Position numbers and translations under genes: made by a program | Shown here: positions 1-9,846 of the stretch, one piece after another | Position numbering within the stretch: position 1 is the first letter of the stretch | How the letters are laid out: each line of letters starts with the position of its first letter | Notes under the pieces: generated by a model | What the model was told of the DNA's origin: nothing | Databases searched by the model: none | The model's input: the letters and a program-made list of their open reading frames with translations, nothing else | DNA from: Alphaproteobacteria bacterium RIFCSPLOWO2_01_FULL_40_26 | GTDB taxonomy: Bacteria; Pseudomonadota; Alphaproteobacteria; Rickettsiales; UBA1997 | Length of the DNA: 36,536 nucleotides | NCBI GenBank assembly: GCA_001767955.1 | Contig: MEMO01000027.1 | Coordinates: 1-36,536 of the forward strand | Direction of reading: 5' to 3'

Positions 1-126
1 ATCAACGAACTAAAAGAAATAACCGACGCACATCTCTACGACGAACTAAACAATCGAGAAGTAATAATCAGATCTGAAATCAAAAAAAATGTTCAGGAGT
101 TTTTGGATAAGATTTTGTCGCACTAG
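1..126 (+). CDS. C-terminal end of an unidentified protein (5' end outside window)
   Basis: Frame 1 is open from the first base to a TAG at 124-126. It encodes 41 residues of a charged, probably helical tail that ends in EFLDKILSH. There is no internal start and no recognisable motif. The gene would run toward atpC, which lies on the opposite strand and ends at 194. I cannot assign a function; chance read-through is possible over so short a stretch. Confidence 0.4.
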   Translation: MNELKEITDAHLYDELNNREVIIRSEIKKNVQEFLDKILSH

Positions 127-193
127 GTGGCCGAAGTTGGGAAGAGCGGGTTGCTCAAGTCAGGACTGTTTCAAAACGAGAATCTATACAAAT

Positions 194-1913
<1,720 letters not shown>

Positions 1914-1961
1914 TTAGAAATCACAAATAAAAGCTCAAGTTAAGAAACTAAACAAACAATA

Positions 1962-3005
1962 ATGAAAAAATTTTTACAAATAACCTTTTTCCTGGCGCTG
2001 CTATTTTCTGCAAACGCAAATGCCAAAAACATCATGATTCTTGCAACTGGAGGAACCATATCCGGCGCGGGAGAATCGGCTATAGGATCAAAATATTCCT
2101 CCTCGCAAATTGATATAGAACAAATCATCAAATCCATCCCCGACATCACCAAACTTGCCGATATAAAAGCTGAACAAATCATGCAAATTGCCAGCCAGGA
2201 TATGAACGATGTGGCCTGGTTAAAAATCGCTAAAAAAGTTAATGATGCTTTATCAAGAAGATCGGTTGATGCAGTGGTAATAACGCATGGCACCGACACC
2301 ATGGAAGAAACCGCTTATTTCCTGAATCTGGTGGTAAAAAGCAAAAAGCCGGTGGTGCTTGTTGGTTCAATGCGCCCGTCAACATCATTAAGCGCTGACG
2401 GTGCACTGAATCTTTACAACGCTGTAGCTCTTGCAGCAAGCGATGCAGCTTACAACAAAGGAGTTTTAGTTTTGATGAATGATGAAGTTTTCGCCGCACG
2501 CGACATTGTCAAAACTCATACCACCAATGTTGCCGCTTTTAAATCACAAAATAGCGGAGCAATCGGATTTGTTTATTACGGCAAGGTAAAACTTTATTAC
2601 ACTCCGCTACGCCTTCACACCAACAACACAATCTTTCACACCAAAAATCTGGAAACACTTCCAAAAGTCGATATAGTCTACGCCCACGCCGGAAGTGATG
2701 AAAACATGATTGACCACCTTGTTGAATCCGGCTCAAAAGCAATAATTCTTGCCGGCGTTGGCGATGGAAACATCAACCAAAAATCAGTGCGAAAGCTGGT
2801 AGAAGCGCGCAAAAAAGGAGTGGTTATTGTCAGAAGTTCCTATCTCGAAGGTGGAGTTGAGCCAAATGTTGAAATCAATGATGATGAATTTGATTTCATT
2901 GTGGCCGATAATTTAAGCCCCAAAAAAGCCAGAATTCTAACTATACTTGCTTTAACCAGAACCAATGACACCAAAAAAATCGGAGAGATGTTTGGGAAAT
3001 ATTAG
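1962..3005 (+). CDS. ansB: Type II (secreted) L-asparaginase
   Basis: This enzyme hydrolyses L-asparagine to aspartate and ammonia. A signal peptide is visible: MKK, a hydrophobic stretch, then a likely cut near ANANA-K at 18-22, so the protein should be periplasmic. The family motifs are intact. TGGTI at 29-33 holds the nucleophilic Thr. HGTDTMEET at 109-117 holds the second Thr-Asp pair. SMRPSTSLSADG is at 136-147, and the ARDIVKTHTT segment contains the catalytic Lys near 184. At 347 residues it is normal for the AnsB type. It diverges from atpD over 90 bases and has no clear Shine-Dalgarno sequence. Together with the secreted gamma-glutamyltranspeptidase at 18.9-20.6 kb it suggests scavenging of amino acids from the surroundings or a host. 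Confidence 0.93.
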   Translation: MKKFLQITFFLALLFSANANAKNIMILATGGTISGAGESAIGSKYSSSQIDIEQIIKSIPDITKLADIKAEQIMQIASQDMNDVAWLKIAKKVNDALSRRSVDAVVITHGTDTMEETAYFLNLVVKSKKPVVLVGSMRPSTSLSADGALNLYNAVALAASDAAYNKGVLVLMNDEVFAARDIVKTHTTNVAAFKSQNSGAIGFVYYGKVKLYYTPLRLHTNNTIFHTKNLETLPKVDIVYAHAGSDENMIDHLVESGSKAIILAGVGDGNINQKSVRKLVEARKKGVVIVRSSYLEGGVEPNVEINDDEFDFIVADNLSPKKARILTILALTRTNDTKKIGEMFGKY

Positions 3006-3006
3006 A

Positions 3007-3148
3007 ACGCCAATTCCGGATAAGAACCTGCCTAAATTTTTCTCGATCTACTCCCCTCTCCCCTTGTGGGAGAGGGTTGGGGTGAGGGGTAAATTTTAAA
3101 ACATAATTTTGGAAAGAATCGATTAAAAAAGTTAATACCCCTCACCCT
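3007..3148 (+). repeat. Palindromic repeat family 1, copy A (right end missing)
   Basis: The copy begins acgccaattccggataag and contains a perfect 9-bp GC-rich stem (3054-3062 with 3068-3076, loop cttgt). The first 93 bases are identical by eye to 36444-36536, and the element is closely related in inverse orientation to 17836-18021. Its central part (about 3104-3148) reads in the opposite sense to its left arm, so the element is itself a large inverted repeat. It lies between the stops of ansB and mrdA, and its hairpins could double as a terminator for both. Confidence 0.85.
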
Positions 3149-3159
3149 AGAGCCTGTAT

Positions 3160-4953
3160 TCAAACCCCCTGAACTTTCATCATAACATCTTTGCCAATCG
3201 GCGCTGCTGTCATTGAACCGCTTTTGCCATGTTCCACCACAACAGAAATAGAATATTTCGGATCGTGAACCGGCGCAAACCCAACAAAAATAGCATGATT
3301 GGCATTAGCATCAGCCTCAGCTTTACTCATTTCTTTTTCACGTTTGGAAATCACCTGCGAAGTTCCGGTTTTTCCTGCCATTTCAAAACCTTTAATCGCA
3401 ATTCTTTTTCCATAAGCAGTGCCGCCTGGCTCATTAACCACGCGATTCATACCTTCCTGCACAAATTTGATAAAAGAATTTTTGATCAAAGGTTCATTTT
3501 TTAACTCATCAAATTGTTTGTAGATGTTGTGATTGCGTACCAGATAAGGCTTGATCGGCACACCGCCATTGGCAATGCGTGCCGTCACCAAAGCCATTTG
3601 CAGCGGAGTTGCAAGAACATTACCTTGGCCTATCGCTGTATTCAGAGTATCTCCACCAACCCATGGCTGGTTAAAAACTTTTCTTTTCCATTCATCAGAT
3701 GGCACTAGCCCTGATCTTGCGCCATAAAGGCTGATATCGAGCTTCTCGCCATAACCGAAACGTCTGGCCATTTCGGTGAATTTTTCATAACCGATCTGAT
3801 TTGCGACGGTGAAAAAATAGGTGTTGCAGGAATGCATTATGCCTCCCATCAAATCCAATGTGCCGTGTCCCTCTTCCTTCCAGCAGTGAAAAACGCGCCT
3901 GCCGAGACGATAATAACCATTGCAATAAACGCGGGTTGCCGGATTAAAACCGCTTTCCAGCGCAGCTAAAACAACCATCAGTTTGAAAGTTGAACCTGGG
4001 GGATAAAGCGCAGAAATTGGTTTATTGTTGAGCGGCTTGCGCAAATCATCGTTCAATTCTTGCCAATATTCTTTTGAAATGCCCTCAACAAAACGATTTG
4101 GGTCAAAAGATGGGGAAGAGGCATAAGCAAGAATTTCACCGGTTTTTACGTCCATAACAACAACTGATGCCGCATCGTTTTTGATTCTTTCCGCAACAAA
4201 TTTTTGCAACGGAAAATCAATGGTGAGACTGATACGCGAACCATCGATTGTTGGCTTTACCGACAAAGTGCGTAGCGGTATTTCGTGAGCGTTAACCTCG
4301 ACATATTTAACACCATATTTGCCACGCAAAGCTTCATCAAAAGTTTTTTCGATGCCGGCTTTGCCGACACGAAAATCGGGGCTCATAAACAAAGCCTGCT
4401 CATTTTCATCAATTTCCTTTTCGGAAGGAAGTGAGACATAACCAAGAAAATGCGCGGTTTCCAAAGGATATGGATAACGCCTGATAATGCCGCTTTCAAT
4501 TGAGATTCCCGACAATAAATGCGAATTGGTTTCGATGCGTGCAAGATCATCCCAGCCAAGATTGTCAATTAAGGAAATAACGCTTTTGCGTCTGGAGTTT
4601 TTTACTTTTGCAAGAAACATTTCCTTATCCTGCGCACTCAAATCAAGGATCTGCGCCAGTTTTGCAATTAGCTCATCGGTATTTCTTTTTTTGTCGAGAT
4701 AGAGAAAAAGGCGAAAATTATTGTCGTTTTTAGTCAAAGGTAAGCCATGGCGATCAAATACTGTGCCACGCGGAGCGGGATTGATCATGGGTTTGATGCG
4801 ATTGCTATCCGACTGCACCGAATATTCCTCATGCTTCCATAACTGCAAATAGCCAAGACGCAGAATCAAAGCCCCGGCCAATGCTGATTGACCAGCGCCA
4901 AGCAAAAAAACACGACGGTTAAAAATTTTGTTTTTGCGAATGTCGCGAAGCAC
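3160..4953 (-). CDS. mrdA: Penicillin-binding protein 2 (peptidoglycan transpeptidase of the elongasome)
   Basis: This class B PBP cross-links peptidoglycan during cell elongation with RodA and the Mre proteins. It has an N-terminal membrane anchor (about 15-33), a PBP dimerisation domain with PRGTVFDRHG near 61-70, and a transpeptidase domain with the three active-site motifs: STFK at 321-324, SCN at 375-377 and KTGT at 528-531. At 597 residues it is normal for PBP2. The start is a GTG that directly abuts the TAG stop of mreD, so the two genes are coupled in the order mreD-mrdA, as is usual in Gram-negative bacteria. A working copy implies the organism still builds lateral cell wall, which is informative if it is intracellular. 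Confidence 0.96.
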   Translation of the reverse strand: MLRDIRKNKIFNRRVFLLGAGQSALAGALILRLGYLQLWKHEEYSVQSDSNRIKPMINPAPRGTVFDRHGLPLTKNDNNFRLFLYLDKKRNTDELIAKLAQILDLSAQDKEMFLAKVKNSRRKSVISLIDNLGWDDLARIETNSHLLSGISIESGIIRRYPYPLETAHFLGYVSLPSEKEIDENEQALFMSPDFRVGKAGIEKTFDEALRGKYGVKYVEVNAHEIPLRTLSVKPTIDGSRISLTIDFPLQKFVAERIKNDAASVVVMDVKTGEILAYASSPSFDPNRFVEGISKEYWQELNDDLRKPLNNKPISALYPPGSTFKLMVVLAALESGFNPATRVYCNGYYRLGRRVFHCWKEEGHGTLDLMGGIMHSCNTYFFTVANQIGYEKFTEMARRFGYGEKLDISLYGARSGLVPSDEWKRKVFNQPWVGGDTLNTAIGQGNVLATPLQMALVTARIANGGVPIKPYLVRNHNIYKQFDELKNEPLIKNSFIKFVQEGMNRVVNEPGGTAYGKRIAIKGFEMAGKTGTSQVISKREKEMSKAEADANANHAIFVGFAPVHDPKYSISVVVEHGKSGSMTAAPIGKDVMMKVQGV

Positions 4954-5454
4954 CTATCTGTCCTCCAACAACTTCAGACTTAAATAATCAAAAAATTTAT
5001 GCATCAAAACATAAAGCACGGCAGATAAAACAAATTGCACCAAAGGAGTGGCAATGCCGTATAACACGCCATTGAAAAGCGACAAAATTGCCCATTTCAT
5101 CAACAAAAATAAAAAACAGAAAAAAATGAATTGTTTCCAGATTTGGCTGAAATTTTCCCTGATCATCATCTTGCTGTTAAGCAGAGAAAAAAGCCTGATT
5201 AGGATGATATAACATAAGGCTGTGGCGCCAAGCGGATTACCGTTAAGCGCGTCATTCCAAATCCCAAGCAGAAACACAAACCACACCGCAAAAACACTTT
5301 TGAAAACCGTAAAATAAAAAATCATCATCAAATCAAACAGCGGCAATAAATGCGAAAGCCCGGCAATCCTGATATCGGAAACATTCAAGATGACGAAAAG
5401 AATGGCGATTAGATGAAGAAGGAAGATGCGGAATGGGGAATTTTGTTCAAACAT
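4954..5454 (-). CDS. mreD: Rod shape-determining protein MreD
   Basis: This inner-membrane protein of the elongasome has 166 residues and several hydrophobic helices (roughly 8-26, 35-65, 78-90, 108-125 and 135-152), the usual size and topology of MreD. Sequence similarity within this family is low, so the assignment rests on topology, length and its place directly before mrdA with no gap (TAG then GTG). mreB and mreC are not in the window. The upstream neighbour is the polyamine operon, separated by a strong inverted repeat at 5461-5519, so mreD-mrdA is probably its own transcription unit. Confidence 0.85.
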   Translation of the reverse strand: MFEQNSPFRIFLLHLIAILFVILNVSDIRIAGLSHLLPLFDLMMIFYFTVFKSVFAVWFVFLLGIWNDALNGNPLGATALCYIILIRLFSLLNSKMMIRENFSQIWKQFIFFCFLFLLMKWAILSLFNGVLYGIATPLVQFVLSAVLYVLMHKFFDYLSLKLLEDR

Positions 5455-5460
5455 AAAAGC

Positions 5461-5519
5461 AAAAAAGTGGTAAGAGGTAAGAAACTGTTTATGATCTACT
5501 TACCACTTACCACTTTTTT
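5461..5519 (-). terminator. Probable bidirectional hairpin terminator after the polyamine operon
   Basis: Arms 5461-5481 and 5499-5519 pair at 20 of 21 positions around a 17-base loop. The A-run at one end and T-run at the other give a U-tract on either strand. It starts inside the stop codon of the deoxyhypusine-synthase-like gene and ends a few bases before mreD. The arm contains a GTGGTAAG repeat, so it may have arisen from a small repeat rather than as a dedicated terminator. Confidence 0.65.
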
Positions 5520-6534
5520 ACCACATTTTCGCAAAATTTCTTCTTTTCCTTTTTTTCCAGAAACCGCGATGATAAGCGTCGGAGGCTAGAAGTGGAACAA
5601 CGGAAGTTGCTTCGGCATAAACCATTTGCTCGAAAGTTGTGTCAACTTTTCCCCAGGAACAGGCCTCTTTCAAGGTTGAAGAAGAGCAAGCGCCATCGCG
5701 TGAATCTGCGACGGTGATTTGCACGGCATATTTGTGCATGTCAACTTCTTTGCCCAAAATTTCGGCGCAAACAACTGTGTCTTGCGCGAAATTTTTTGGC
5801 ACGCCGCCGCCGATCATCAGCAAACCGGTTGTGCCGGCTTTGATTTTGATGTCGGTTAGCTCTTTGAAATCGCGGATGGAATCGATGGTTAAATGTGATT
5901 TTGGATTTTTAACCTGATGCAAAACCAGACCAAAACCGGCGGAAGAATCGGTGAAAGCCGGACAAAAAATCGGCACATTGTGATCGTAAGCCAATTCGAT
6001 CAGCGATTCTTTTTTCTTTGAACTTTTTTTCAAAAATTTGCCCATCTCCCAAATGAATTCGCGCGAAGAGTAAGGCTTTGCTTTCAAGCCATTGGCGATT
6101 TTGAAAATAGTGTGGTCGCAATTCTGCAAATCTTTTTCGTCAATGTAAGTGTCGTAAATTCTGTCGATGTAATTTTTGCGCAGGAATTTGTCGTCGATGA
6201 ACGGTGTGCCTTGATAATGCCTGAAACCAAGCGCTTCAAAAAAATCCATATCAACTATGGAAGCGCCTGTTGCAACGATGGCATCAACCATACCAAATTT
6301 TACCATATCAGCATAAACCTTCATGCAGCCACCGGCAGAGGTTGAGCCGGCAAGAGTCAGGATAATCGAACATGAGCTGTCTTTTAACATCATGTTAAAA
6401 ATTTCTGTCGCTTTTGCCAAATCGCGCGAAGTAAAAGACATGTTGCCCATCTGCTCAATGATTGAACGCGCATCAAATGAGGTGATGTCGATATGTTTTA
6501 CCTGATGTTTGAGAAGTTCTTTTTTTGTGACCAT
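5518..6534 (-). CDS. Deoxyhypusine synthase-like protein, possible homospermidine-type synthase
   Basis: This 338-residue protein belongs to the deoxyhypusine synthase fold family. Visible family elements are the NAD-site segments LAGSTSAGG (61-69) and VATGASIVDMDFFEALG (87-103), IGGGVPKN (241-248), and SWGKV at 293-297, whose Lys296 corresponds to the catalytic lysine that forms the imine with the aminobutyl group. Eukaryotic and archaeal members modify eIF5A. Bacteria lack eIF5A, and some bacterial homologues are known to make homospermidine from polyamines. The decarboxylase encoded in the same operon would supply a diamine, which supports a polyamine role here; the exact product is inference. 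Its ATG lies one base after the upstream DUF2442 stop, so it is probably translationally coupled. Confidence 0.85.
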   Translation of the reverse strand: MVTKKELLKHQVKHIDITSFDARSIIEQMGNMSFTSRDLAKATEIFNMMLKDSSCSIILTLAGSTSAGGCMKVYADMVKFGMVDAIVATGASIVDMDFFEALGFRHYQGTPFIDDKFLRKNYIDRIYDTYIDEKDLQNCDHTIFKIANGLKAKPYSSREFIWEMGKFLKKSSKKKESLIELAYDHNVPIFCPAFTDSSAGFGLVLHQVKNPKSHLTIDSIRDFKELTDIKIKAGTTGLLMIGGGVPKNFAQDTVVCAEILGKEVDMHKYAVQITVADSRDGACSSSTLKEACSWGKVDTTFEQMVYAEATSVVPLLASDAYHRGFWKKRKRRNFAKMW

Positions 6535-6535
6535 T

Positions 6536-6784
6536 TTAAGATTTTAGATTATTGCGAAGAGTGATTGGATCGAGATCTATGACGCCATTTTCCCAACAAA
6601 TCGTTCTTGTTTCGGGATTAATGGAAACTTTTTTGAATTTTTCATAATCATTCCAAAGAGCAAAAACGCCTTTACCTACGAGATGACTTAAATCAGCAAT
6701 ACCAGAAGCACCATCTAAAAATGATAATCTCACCTTATAACCATCAAGCACTCGACAATCTTTAATCCGATATTCCTCAAACAT
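6536..6784 (-). CDS. DUF2442 protein, partner of the DUF4160 protein
   Basis: An 82-residue protein of the DUF2442 type: a short alpha/beta domain with the recognisable pattern GYKVRLSFLDGASGIADLSHL, then W-N-D and TICWENGVIDLDP near the C-terminus. It overlaps the upstream DUF4160 gene by one base (TAATG) and is followed one base after its stop by the deoxyhypusine-synthase-like gene. DUF4160 and DUF2442 genes commonly sit side by side and are suspected to be a toxin-antitoxin-like pair. Nothing in the sequence proves this. Its location inside a metabolic operon is unusual. Confidence 0.8.
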   Translation of the reverse strand: MFEEYRIKDCRVLDGYKVRLSFLDGASGIADLSHLVGKGVFALWNDYEKFKKVSINPETRTICWENGVIDLDPITLRNNLKS

Positions 6785-7044
6785 TATGACAAAGGTTTAA
6801 TTTTATTTGGAATTTGTTGTTTTGATGTCAATTTCCAATCCGCTTCCAATTCTCTTTTATGAATTGATGCCCATTCAACCACAAGCCCATAAGCACGCGG
6901 CGGTAATTCACCTTTGATAATTTTTAAATCTTCAATTGCAATCAGGGCTTCCCACTCTCCATAAATCGCGTGAAAATGTGATGGATTATGATCGTCAAAA
7001 TACATGAAAATTTTAATGCCAAAAAAACGACTTATTTCTGGCAT
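6784..7044 (-). CDS. DUF4160 protein
   Basis: An 86-residue protein with the DUF4160 pattern: it opens MPEISRFFGIKIFMYFDDH, then has NPSHFHAIYGEWEALIAIED and a C-terminal WASIHKRELEADW. The conserved acidic and histidine residues (FDDHNPSHFHA) are present. It begins inside the last codons of the decarboxylase gene (13-base overlap) and ends by overlapping the DUF2442 start. The decarboxylase, DUF4160, DUF2442 and synthase genes thus form one continuous coupled string. The biochemical function of the family is not established; a toxin-like role beside DUF2442 is a suspicion from genome neighbourhoods. Confidence 0.82.
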   Translation of the reverse strand: MPEISRFFGIKIFMYFDDHNPSHFHAIYGEWEALIAIEDLKIIKGELPPRAYGLVVEWASIHKRELEADWKLTSKQQIPNKIKPLS

Positions 7045-8339
7045 ATTGCGACAGCTTGTTCTTCCTCGACTTCTTGATACATCGAAACCAGCGGTTCGTC
7101 AGAAACTTCAATTTGCAGGTTTTTGTTAAAGCCGTTGAAATCAGTTCTGATGCTACGCGAATAGGCGCCGAGCTGGCCGACTTCAATATAATCACCTTCG
7201 GAAATATTTTCCGGCAGCAAAAACGGGCCTTTCATCGAATCGAGCGAGTCGCAAGTTGGGCCATAAAATCCGAAAGAAGTTGTATTAGCAGAAAGTGGTG
7301 TTCGACCCTTGATTCTAATAGCGCGCACTGGATAGACAAAGCCGGGAAAACCGGCATCAAACAAACCGCCATAAGTTCCATCATTGAGATAAAGCATGGA
7401 ATTTTTTTTGCCTTCAACACGCACCAAAAGTGAGCCGGATTCGGCAACCAAAGCACGTCCTGGCTCGCACCAGATTTTGCAATCGGAATCAAAATTAGCT
7501 TGCACAACAGCATCAGAAATTTCTTCGAAATAGCTGCGCAAAGCAATTGGCGCCATGCCGGGATAGAAGGAGGGAAAGCCACCGCCGACATCAAGCACAT
7601 CGAGTTTTATTCCGGCTTTTTCAACAACATTTTTGGTAGCAAGGATGGCGCTGCGATATTCCAGCGGATCCATGCATTGCGAACCGACATGAAAACAAAT
7701 GCCAAAACGCGCGGCATGGGATCTGATTTTTCGCGCCAAGGCCACCGACTTGGATGGAAGCGCGCCAAATTTTCCTGATAATTTTATCGCGGCATTTGAA
7801 TTTGAAACCGCGAGACGCAAGTGCAAACCGAGATCGCGCGCATTGTTGGTCACTTCAAGAATTTTTTTCAGCTCATCGAATGAATCGAGCGAGAAGTCAC
7901 GAATGTCATGGTTGAAATAGGCTTCAAAAATTGCTTCACGCGATTTGATCGGATGCATGAAATACATTTTCGCTTCATTGCCGAAAAGTTCGTTGATCAA
8001 TTTTACTTCAGCAAGAGAAGCCACATCAAAATGTTTTATGCCGCTGTCAAAAAGATGTTTTAGAACTGCAACATCGGGATTGCTTTTTACAGAATAAAGC
8101 ACATCGCTGCTTTCATGTTTGAAGCTACGGAAATTTTCGAGAAAGAATTGCGCTGCACGCTTGATAGAAGCGGGACGGATGAAATAAACCGGAACCGATG
8201 GTTTTAGTGTAAAAACTTCTCTTTCAACGCTGTTTAAATGGAACTTGTCATCCAGCGTTTCGTAGATTTTACGTTGAGGAAAATTGAGATAGTGAATTTT
8301 TCCGCTCACTGCACGGTCATATTCTTGTTGTTGTTCCAT
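7032..8339 (-). CDS. PLP-dependent ornithine/lysine decarboxylase-like protein (alanine-racemase fold)
   Basis: This 435-residue fold-type III PLP decarboxylase shows all key motifs. YSVKSNP has the PLP-binding Lys85, FHVGSQ is at 216-221, and the phosphate-binding glycine run DVGGGFPS is at 250-257. EPGR is at 292-295, GPTCDSLD with the catalytic Cys363 at 360-367, and QLGAYS at the dimer interface. The family includes ornithine, lysine, diaminopimelate and carboxynorspermidine decarboxylases. The motif set GPTCDSLD with LGAYS is the ornithine/lysine type, so the likely product is putrescine or cadaverine. It is first in the operon and should feed the deoxyhypusine-synthase-like enzyme. The N-terminus carries about 45 extra residues before the barrel. 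The upstream 280 bases have no gene. Confidence 0.88.
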   Translation of the reverse strand: MEQQQEYDRAVSGKIHYLNFPQRKIYETLDDKFHLNSVEREVFTLKPSVPVYFIRPASIKRAAQFFLENFRSFKHESSDVLYSVKSNPDVAVLKHLFDSGIKHFDVASLAEVKLINELFGNEAKMYFMHPIKSREAIFEAYFNHDIRDFSLDSFDELKKILEVTNNARDLGLHLRLAVSNSNAAIKLSGKFGALPSKSVALARKIRSHAARFGICFHVGSQCMDPLEYRSAILATKNVVEKAGIKLDVLDVGGGFPSFYPGMAPIALRSYFEEISDAVVQANFDSDCKIWCEPGRALVAESGSLLVRVEGKKNSMLYLNDGTYGGLFDAGFPGFVYPVRAIRIKGRTPLSANTTSFGFYGPTCDSLDSMKGPFLLPENISEGDYIEVGQLGAYSRSIRTDFNGFNKNLQIEVSDEPLVSMYQEVEEEQAVAICQK

Positions 8340-8566
8340 TTCTCCGATTTGAAAAAATTAAGTAAAATGAGTTAAAACTTAATTTTTGTCTGGAATTAGA
8401 TGCTTGATGAAGCCTTGATCTCTCTGGCTTCGTAGCATATAAATCCAAACGCAATTTTGAGCTGCGCGGCAACGTAAGAAACGGATTTTATTTGTAAATA
8501 AAAAATCTTAAAAAAATTTTGTGAGGGAAAATCAGAGTTGTTGCACAAAATGTTGTGTCTGAAATT
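8340..8566. other. Intergenic region upstream of the polyamine operon
   Basis: About 225 bases, very AT-rich, between the decarboxylase start and the double 27-bp repeat. It should hold the operon promoter. I see no convincing -35/-10 pair, no riboswitch-like structure and no conserved small gene; a 70-codon open frame across it is mostly repeat sequence and has no protein character. Confidence 0.4.
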
Positions 8567-8629
8567 AGATCCTGAAACAAGTTCAGGATGACAACCGCAT
8601 CTTGTCATCCTGAACTTGTTTCAGGATCT
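8567..8629. repeat. 27-bp repeat, two copies head to head (long hairpin)
   Basis: Arms 8567-8593 and 8603-8629 are perfect inverted copies of a 27-bp unit (tgtcatcctgaacttgtttc and so on) with a 9-base loop. Further exact copies are at 27352-27378 and 30045-30071. The unit is itself a small hairpin (cctgaa/ttcagg). The last codons and stop of the ABC ATPase gene lie inside the right arm. It may act as that gene's terminator. Confidence 0.9.
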
Positions 8630-9538
8630 AATCAGATGCTTAAAAACTTCTTCCAAATCCGGCTGCTGCGTTGAGATGTCTTTGATGTGAATCTTATGCT
8701 CGCAAAGAATGCGTAAAATTTCCTCCACCTCGATTTTTTCCGGATCATAGGTGATAGAAATTTTATCTTTGGCAAGACGCTTCGAGGCAAGTCCACGAAG
8801 GTTATCATCAATTATTTCACTTGTTGCAGAAATTATCAGCTCCTTGCCTGGCAGAATTTTCATCAGATTTTCCTTGCGGTCATTTGCAATCACCCGGCCA
8901 TGATTGATGATGGCGATTTCGTCGCATAATTCTTCAGCTTCTTCGAGATAGTGAGTAGTCAACAAAACAGTGGTGCCAGTTTTGTTCAGATGTTTGACAT
9001 AGCTCCACAGCTGGTTACGCAACTCAACATCAACACCGGCAGTTGGTTCATCCAAAACCAGAATTTCAGGATTATGAACCAAAGCTTTGGCAACCAAAAG
9101 ACGTCTGCGCATTCCGCCAGACAAGCTGCGCGATGCGGTTTTGGCTTTGTCTTTCAAGCCCAAGATTTCAATGATTTCATCGGTTTTGCGCTGCGATTTT
9201 CTGATGCCGTAATAGCCGGCATAAAATTCCAGAGTTTCGCGCACATTGAAGAAAGGATCGAGAATCAGCTCCTGCGGCACGATACCGATTTTGAATTTCG
9301 CTTGCTGCTGATTTTCATCAATGTCAATGCCGGCGATTTTTACCGTGCCGGAAGTTTTATTCACCAGGCCGGCAAGAATATTGATGATGGTTGATTTGCC
9401 AGCGCCATTTGGCCCGAGAAGCCCAAAAAACGAACTTTTTTTGATCTCAAGACTAACAGATTGCAGCGCAATTTTTTCAGAAGATCTTTTAGATTTTTGA
9501 TAAGTCTTGCAGAGATTTTTTATTTCGATGGCAGGCAT
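8621..9538 (-). CDS. ABC-2 type transporter ATPase, YadG-like
   Basis: A 305-residue ATPase subunit of an ABC exporter. Walker A GPNGAGKS is at 42-49, the signature LSGGM at 139-143, Walker B ILVLDEPTAG near 159-168 and the switch His at 196 in TTHYLEEAEELCD. The whole sequence, including the C-terminal segment, resembles E. coli YadG. The cognate YadH-like permease is not next to it. It starts 19 bases inside the end of grxD and so belongs to the bolA-grxD operon. The final Arg-Ser-stop is read from the 27-bp repeat, so the original C-terminus may have been replaced or trimmed, although total length is normal. The substrate is unknown. Confidence 0.9.
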   Translation of the reverse strand: MPAIEIKNLCKTYQKSKRSSEKIALQSVSLEIKKSSFFGLLGPNGAGKSTIINILAGLVNKTSGTVKIAGIDIDENQQQAKFKIGIVPQELILDPFFNVRETLEFYAGYYGIRKSQRKTDEIIEILGLKDKAKTASRSLSGGMRRRLLVAKALVHNPEILVLDEPTAGVDVELRNQLWSYVKHLNKTGTTVLLTTHYLEEAEELCDEIAIINHGRVIANDRKENLMKILPGKELIISATSEIIDDNLRGLASKRLAKDKISITYDPEKIEVEEILRILCEHKIHIKDISTQQPDLEEVFKHLIRS

Positions 9539-9846
9539 TTTTTCTCTTCCAGAAACTGCTGCAATTCTCCTGACTGAGACATCTCTTTTACAATATCACA
9601 ACCACCAACAAATTCACCTTTGATGTAGAGCTGCGGGATGGTTGGCCAGTCGGAAAAATCCTTGATACCCTGACGGATTTCAGGAGTTGCAAGCACATTG
9701 ATATCAACAAAATCAACGCCGATATTTTTTAAAATCTTCACCACCATTGCGGAAAATCCGCATTGTGGAAAATCTTTTGTGCCCTTCATGTAAAGCACAA
9801 TGTCATTTTCAGAAATGGTTTTTTGAATTTGTTCAAAATTAGTCAT
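9520..9846 (-). CDS. grxD: Monothiol glutaredoxin (CGFS type)
   Basis: A 108-residue single-domain monothiol glutaredoxin. It has the CGFS active site at 29-32, KGTKDFPQCGFS as the glutathione and Fe-S ligand loop, WPTIPQLYIKGEFVGG with the cis-Pro, and GGCD. Such proteins hold a [2Fe-2S] cluster with glutathione and hand it to targets, usually with a BolA partner. The BolA-like gene sits directly upstream with an 8-base overlap, the classic pairing. The ABC ATPase gene follows with a 19-base overlap. Confidence 0.96.
   Translation of the reverse strand: MTNFEQIQKTISENDIVLYMKGTKDFPQCGFSAMVVKILKNIGVDFVDINVLATPEIRQGIKDFSDWPTIPQLYIKGEFVGGCDIVKEMSQSGELQQFLEEKKCLPSK

Noticed and set aside
1940-2742. 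Minus-strand open frames across the asparaginase gene
   Set aside because: They are shadows of the coding strand; the asparaginase motifs are complete on the plus strand.
8396-8608. 70-codon frame upstream of the polyamine operon
   Set aside because: Largely encoded by the 27-bp repeat and AT-rich spacer; no start signal and no homology pattern.
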